Notes under the pieces: model-generated
The model's database searches: none
Told to the model about the DNA's origin: nothing
Seen by the model: the letters and a program-made list of their open reading frames with translations, nothing else
Shown here: positions 6,287-8,765 of the stretch, in pieces
Layout of the letters: each line of letters starts with the position of its first letter
How positions within the stretch are numbered: the first letter of the stretch is position 1
Assembly: GCA_009699915.1 (NCBI GenBank)
Contig: WLNG01000047.1
Span: 1-8,765 of the forward strand
Direction of reading: 5' to 3'
From: Actinomycetota bacterium
Lineage (GTDB): Bacteria > Actinomycetota > Thermoleophilia > Solirubrobacterales > Solirubrobacteraceae
DNA length: 8,765 nt
Made by a program: the position numbers and the translations under genes

Positions 6287-7327
6287 GTGGCCGAGATGCG
6301 CCCCGAGCAGCCGGAGGCCCAGCACGCCTTCGATGAGGAGCCGGGCGAGTGGGTCGCCACGCGCGACGCTCCCGTCGGCGGTCAGGCGGTGCTCGAGGGA
6401 GTGATGATGCGCGGAGTGCGCACGTGGGCGGTCGCCTGCCGCACCCCGGCTCCAGAACAGCTCGACGAGGCAGGGGAGCGCCTCGACCTGAACGATCCGC
6501 CGTCCGGGGAGATCATCGTCGAAACGCACGAGATCGACTCGATTCTGAAGCGTCACCGCGCGCTGCGCCTGCCGGTCGTGCGCGGCGTGATCGCTCTGGG
6601 TCAGTCGCTCGGGATCGGCTTCAAGGCGCTCGGCATCGCCGCGAACGCCCAGGTCCCCGGCGAGGAGGAGGAGATCTCCGGCTGGCTCTGGACCCTGACG
6701 ATCGTCCTCTCGCTGGCCCTCGCCGTCGGCCTCTTCTTCATCGTCCCGGTCACGCTGACGAACCTCATCAAGGACCAGCTCGGCTCAGCGGTCGTCTTCT
6801 GGATCGTCGAGGGGGTTCTGCGCACGCTGATCTTCCTCCTCTACTTGATCCTGATCTCCAAGCTGCGCGACCTGAGGCGCGTCTTCGAGTACCACGGTGC
6901 TGAGCACAAGACGATCTCCTGCTACGAGGCCGGGCTGCCGCTCACGCCCGAGAACGCCCAGCGCTTCTCGCGCCTGCACCCCCGCTGCGGGACGAGCTTC
7001 CTGCTGATCGTGATGGTCGTCGCGATCTTCGTCTTCTCGCCGCTGGGGATGCTCCCCTGGTGGGCGCTGATCGTCTCGCGCATCGCCGGTGTTCCGGTGA
7101 TCGCGGGGATCTCGTTCGAGATCATCAAGCTGGCGGGCAAGCACCGCGCCCGACGCTGGGTGCGCGCGATCATGTGGCCGGGGCTCAAGCTCCAGCTGCT
7201 CACGACGCGTGAGCCCGACCTCGACCAACTGGCCGTCGCCATCGTTGCGATGAACGCGGTCCTCGCGCGTGAGACGCCCGGCAGTTTCGACGACGACGAT
7301 CTCATCGGCGTCGAGATCGCCGCCTAG
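6287..7327 (+). CDS. DUF1385/YqhQ-family membrane protein, predicted metal-binding, function unknown
   Basis: A 346-residue membrane protein of the DUF1385 (B. subtilis YqhQ) family, whose activity is not known to me. The diagnostic GGQAVLEGVMMR is at 31-42, followed by RLPVVRGV and then four hydrophobic segments at about 133-158, 168-191, 238-256 and 258-282. Between the second and third lies the conserved cluster E201-YHGAEHKTISCYE and H231-PRCGTSF; H203, H207, C212, H231 and C234 could bind a metal, which is the basis for older predictions of a metal-dependent enzyme. The GTG 6287 is used because an acidic N-terminal leader precedes the motif; ATG 6296 is possible. CGGGG at 6275-6279 may be a weak ribosome site. 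Placement between rpmE and prfA/prmC echoes clusters in Firmicutes, where this family also sits near rpmE, prmC and prfA. Confidence 0.92.
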   Translation: MAEMRPEQPEAQHAFDEEPGEWVATRDAPVGGQAVLEGVMMRGVRTWAVACRTPAPEQLDEAGERLDLNDPPSGEIIVETHEIDSILKRHRALRLPVVRGVIALGQSLGIGFKALGIAANAQVPGEEEEISGWLWTLTIVLSLALAVGLFFIVPVTLTNLIKDQLGSAVVFWIVEGVLRTLIFLLYLILISKLRDLRRVFEYHGAEHKTISCYEAGLPLTPENAQRFSRLHPRCGTSFLLIVMVVAIFVFSPLGMLPWWALIVSRIAGVPVIAGISFEIIKLAGKHRARRWVRAIMWPGLKLQLLTTREPDLDQLAVAIVAMNAVLARETPGSFDDDDLIGVEIAA

Positions 7328-7336
7328 GCCGGACGG

Positions 7337-7342
7337 TAGCCT
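7337..7342 (+). promoter_or_regulatory. Putative -10 element for a leaderless prfA transcript
   Basis: TAGCCT ends nine bases before the prfA GTG, in the 24-base gap after the DUF1385 gene. No Shine-Dalgarno is present in that gap. The layout matches that before rpmE. No clear -35 is seen. Confidence 0.38.
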
Positions 7343-7351
7343 CACAGCGTC

Positions 7352-8404
7352 GTGATCCAGTCGCTTGTCGAACAGATCGAGGCCCGGTTCGCTGAGGTCT
7401 CCGCGGCGGTCGTGGACCCTGAGGTGATCGGGGATCGCAACCGCTACGCGCAGGCCGGGCGCGATTACCGGCGCCTGGAGCCCGCCGCCAGGTTCGCTGA
7501 GGAGTGGCGCCGCGCCGTCGACGACGCAGCGGGCGCGCAGGAGATGCTCGACGAGGGCGCCGACGACGCGGAGGTGCGCGACCTGCTCGCCTCCTCGCGC
7601 GCGCGGATCACCGAGCTCGAGGAGGAGATCCGGCTCGCGATGGTCGAGTCCGATCCGAACGACGACAAGAACGTCATCGTCGAGATTCAGGGCGGGGCCG
7701 GCGGCGAGGAGGCCGGACTCTGGGCCGGCGACGTCCACCGGATGCTCACGCGCTACGCCGAGCGGCGGGGCTTCACCCCCGAGCAGCTCGAGGCGAGCGA
7801 GGGGAAGTACACCTTTGCGATCAAGGGCGACGGCGCCTTCTCGGTCTTCAAGTACGAGGGCGGCACGCATCGCGTGCAGCGCGTCCCGGTCACCGAGTCG
7901 CAGGGCCGCATCCACACGAGCACGGCGACCGTCGCGGTGCTGCCGGAGGCCGAGGACGTCGACGTCCACATCGACCAGAACGACCTGCAGATCGACGTCT
8001 ACCGTTCGTCCGGACCCGGAGGCCAGTCGGTCAACACGACCGACTCGGCCGTGCGGATCACGCATCGGCCGAGCGGGGTCGTCGTCTCGATGCAGGACGA
8101 GAAGAGCCAGCTCCAGAACCGTGAGAAGGCGCTGCGAGTCCTGCGCGCGCGCCTCTACGAGCGCGCTGTCGCCGAACAGCAGGCGGAGCTCGCCGCCGAC
8201 CGTCGTTCGCAGGTCGGGACCGGAGATCGCGCCGAGAAGATCCGCACCTACAACTATCCGGAGCGCAGGGTGACCGATCACCGCGTGAAGGTCACCGTCC
8301 ACGACCTCGATGGGGTGCTCGAGGGTGCGCTGGAGGAGTTCACCGCGGCACTCGAGGCGGACGAGCGCCGCAGGCGTCTCGAGGCCCAGGCCACGCAGGC
8401 CTGA
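7352..8404 (+). CDS. prfA: Peptide chain release factor 1
   Basis: A 350-residue class I release factor that reads UAA and UAG and triggers peptide release on the ribosome. The codon-reading tripeptide is P179-V-T181 in RVQRVPVTESQGR, the PxT form of RF1, not the SPF of RF2. The catalytic G223-G-Q225 lies in SSGPGGQSVNTTDSA. An N-terminal helical domain rich in Glu/Arg (about 1-95) precedes the EIQGGAGGEEA segment, and the C-terminal part has KIRTYNYPERRVTDHR, also an RF1 hallmark. Length is near the usual 355-360. GTG 7352 is the only start that gives the full N-terminal helix; there is no ribosome site but a TAGCCT lies just upstream. Its TGA overlaps the prmC ATG by one base, so its own modifying enzyme is translationally coupled to it. 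Confidence 0.98.
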   Translation: MIQSLVEQIEARFAEVSAAVVDPEVIGDRNRYAQAGRDYRRLEPAARFAEEWRRAVDDAAGAQEMLDEGADDAEVRDLLASSRARITELEEEIRLAMVESDPNDDKNVIVEIQGGAGGEEAGLWAGDVHRMLTRYAERRGFTPEQLEASEGKYTFAIKGDGAFSVFKYEGGTHRVQRVPVTESQGRIHTSTATVAVLPEAEDVDVHIDQNDLQIDVYRSSGPGGQSVNTTDSAVRITHRPSGVVVSMQDEKSQLQNREKALRVLRARLYERAVAEQQAELAADRRSQVGTGDRAEKIRTYNYPERRVTDHRVKVTVHDLDGVLEGALEEFTAALEADERRRRLEAQATQA

Positions 8405-8765
8405 TGTCGCGCGTGGGAACGCCCGCACGCGAGGCGGTCGATTCGGCCGCGACGGCGATCGCCGCGGCCGGCAGCCCGACAGCCCGCCTCGATGCCGAGG
8501 TGCTCGTCGCACACGTGCTCGGCGTCGAGCGGCTGGAGCTTTTTGCCGGCCGAGACCTCGCCGTCAGCGGCCCTGCCGTCCGTGAGCTCCAGGATCTCGT
8601 TCGGCGGCGCGCCGTCCTCGGCGAGCCGGTCGCCTATCTGGTCGGACGCCGGGGCTTCCGTCACATCGAGCTCGGCGTCGATCGCCGCGTCCTGATCCCG
8701 CGCCCGGAGACCGAGCTGCTCGTCGAGGCGGCGCTCGCGCTGCCTGACGGCGCGCGCGTCATCGA
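8404..8765 (+). CDS. prmC: Release factor glutamine methyltransferase, N-terminal part (3' end outside window)
   Basis: The frame opens at ATG 8404 (TGATG overlap with the prfA stop) and runs off the window after 120 full codons. PrmC (HemK) uses S-adenosylmethionine to methylate the Gln of the GGQ motif in RF1 and RF2, raising termination efficiency. Visible are the N-terminal helical domain that grips the release factor (about 1-75), E74-PVAYLVGRRGF, and R95-VLIPRPETELL, both family hallmarks at the domain boundary. The SAM-binding and NPPY catalytic motifs would lie after the window edge. The immediate upstream gene is its substrate, which supports the call. Confidence 0.95.
   Translation, partial: MSRVGTPAREAVDSAATAIAAAGSPTARLDAEVLVAHVLGVERLELFAGRDLAVSGPAVRELQDLVRRRAVLGEPVAYLVGRRGFRHIELGVDRRVLIPRPETELLVEAALALPDGARVI

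Noticed and set aside
6785..8512. Long open frame on the - strand (575 codons) opposite the DUF1385 and prfA genes
   Set aside because: It is the mirror of well-supported genes; high GC at third positions keeps the opposite frame open. Its product is Arg/Asp/Leu-rich with no recognisable domain.
1..8765. Search for CRISPR arrays, insertion sequences, attachment sites, tRNA genes, or a defence or biosynthetic island
   Set aside because: No direct-repeat arrays, transposase or integrase motifs, or tRNA-like folds were noticed; composition and strand use are uniform across the window.

Overview
The window is dense, high-GC bacterial DNA with every gene on the + strand and short or absent gaps. 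GC content, gene content and protein flavour suggest an actinobacterium, most likely of the Thermoleophilia/Solirubrobacterales type. This is inferred from recalled families and synteny, not from a search. I see no mobile element, CRISPR array, tRNA, rRNA or long non-coding stretch; the largest gap between genes is about 80 bases.

Layout. (1) 1-699: 3' end of a HAD-IB (SerB-like) phosphatase with a hydrophobic, Arg-flanked C-terminal tail. (2) 746-1093: small exported blue-copper (cupredoxin) protein with an amicyanin-like ligand loop. (3) 1174-1596: stand-alone cobalamin-binding subunit of an acyl-CoA mutase. (4) 1637-5150: a compact electron-transfer-flavoprotein operon, etfB-etfA-ETF:quinone oxidoreductase, opened by the strongest Shine-Dalgarno in the window. 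(5) 5210-6031: secreted protein with an unassigned N-terminal domain and a C-terminal CARDB-like domain. (6) 6045-8765: a translation cluster of rpmE (ribosomal protein L31), a DUF1385/YqhQ-family membrane protein, prfA (release factor 1) and the 5' part of prmC (release-factor glutamine methyltransferase).

How the genes work together. EtfB and EtfA form the soluble FAD/AMP heterodimer that collects electrons from acyl-CoA dehydrogenases, and the ETF:quinone oxidoreductase passes them to the membrane quinone pool (probably menaquinone in an actinobacterium). The B12 subunit just upstream fits catabolism of odd-chain or branched acyl-CoA, although its catalytic partner is not in the window. 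In the last block, PrmC methylates the GGQ glutamine of RF1, and the two genes overlap by one base. L31 and the DUF1385 protein accompany them in an arrangement recalled from other Gram-positive lineages.

Most unusual points: the ETF:quinone oxidoreductase has only three of the four cysteines that normally hold its [4Fe-4S] cluster; rpmE and prfA have no Shine-Dalgarno but carry TAnnCT elements about 10 bases before the start codon, suggesting leaderless transcripts; and the DUF1385 protein has a conserved His/Cys pattern with no known function. I found no clearly new multi-gene system.
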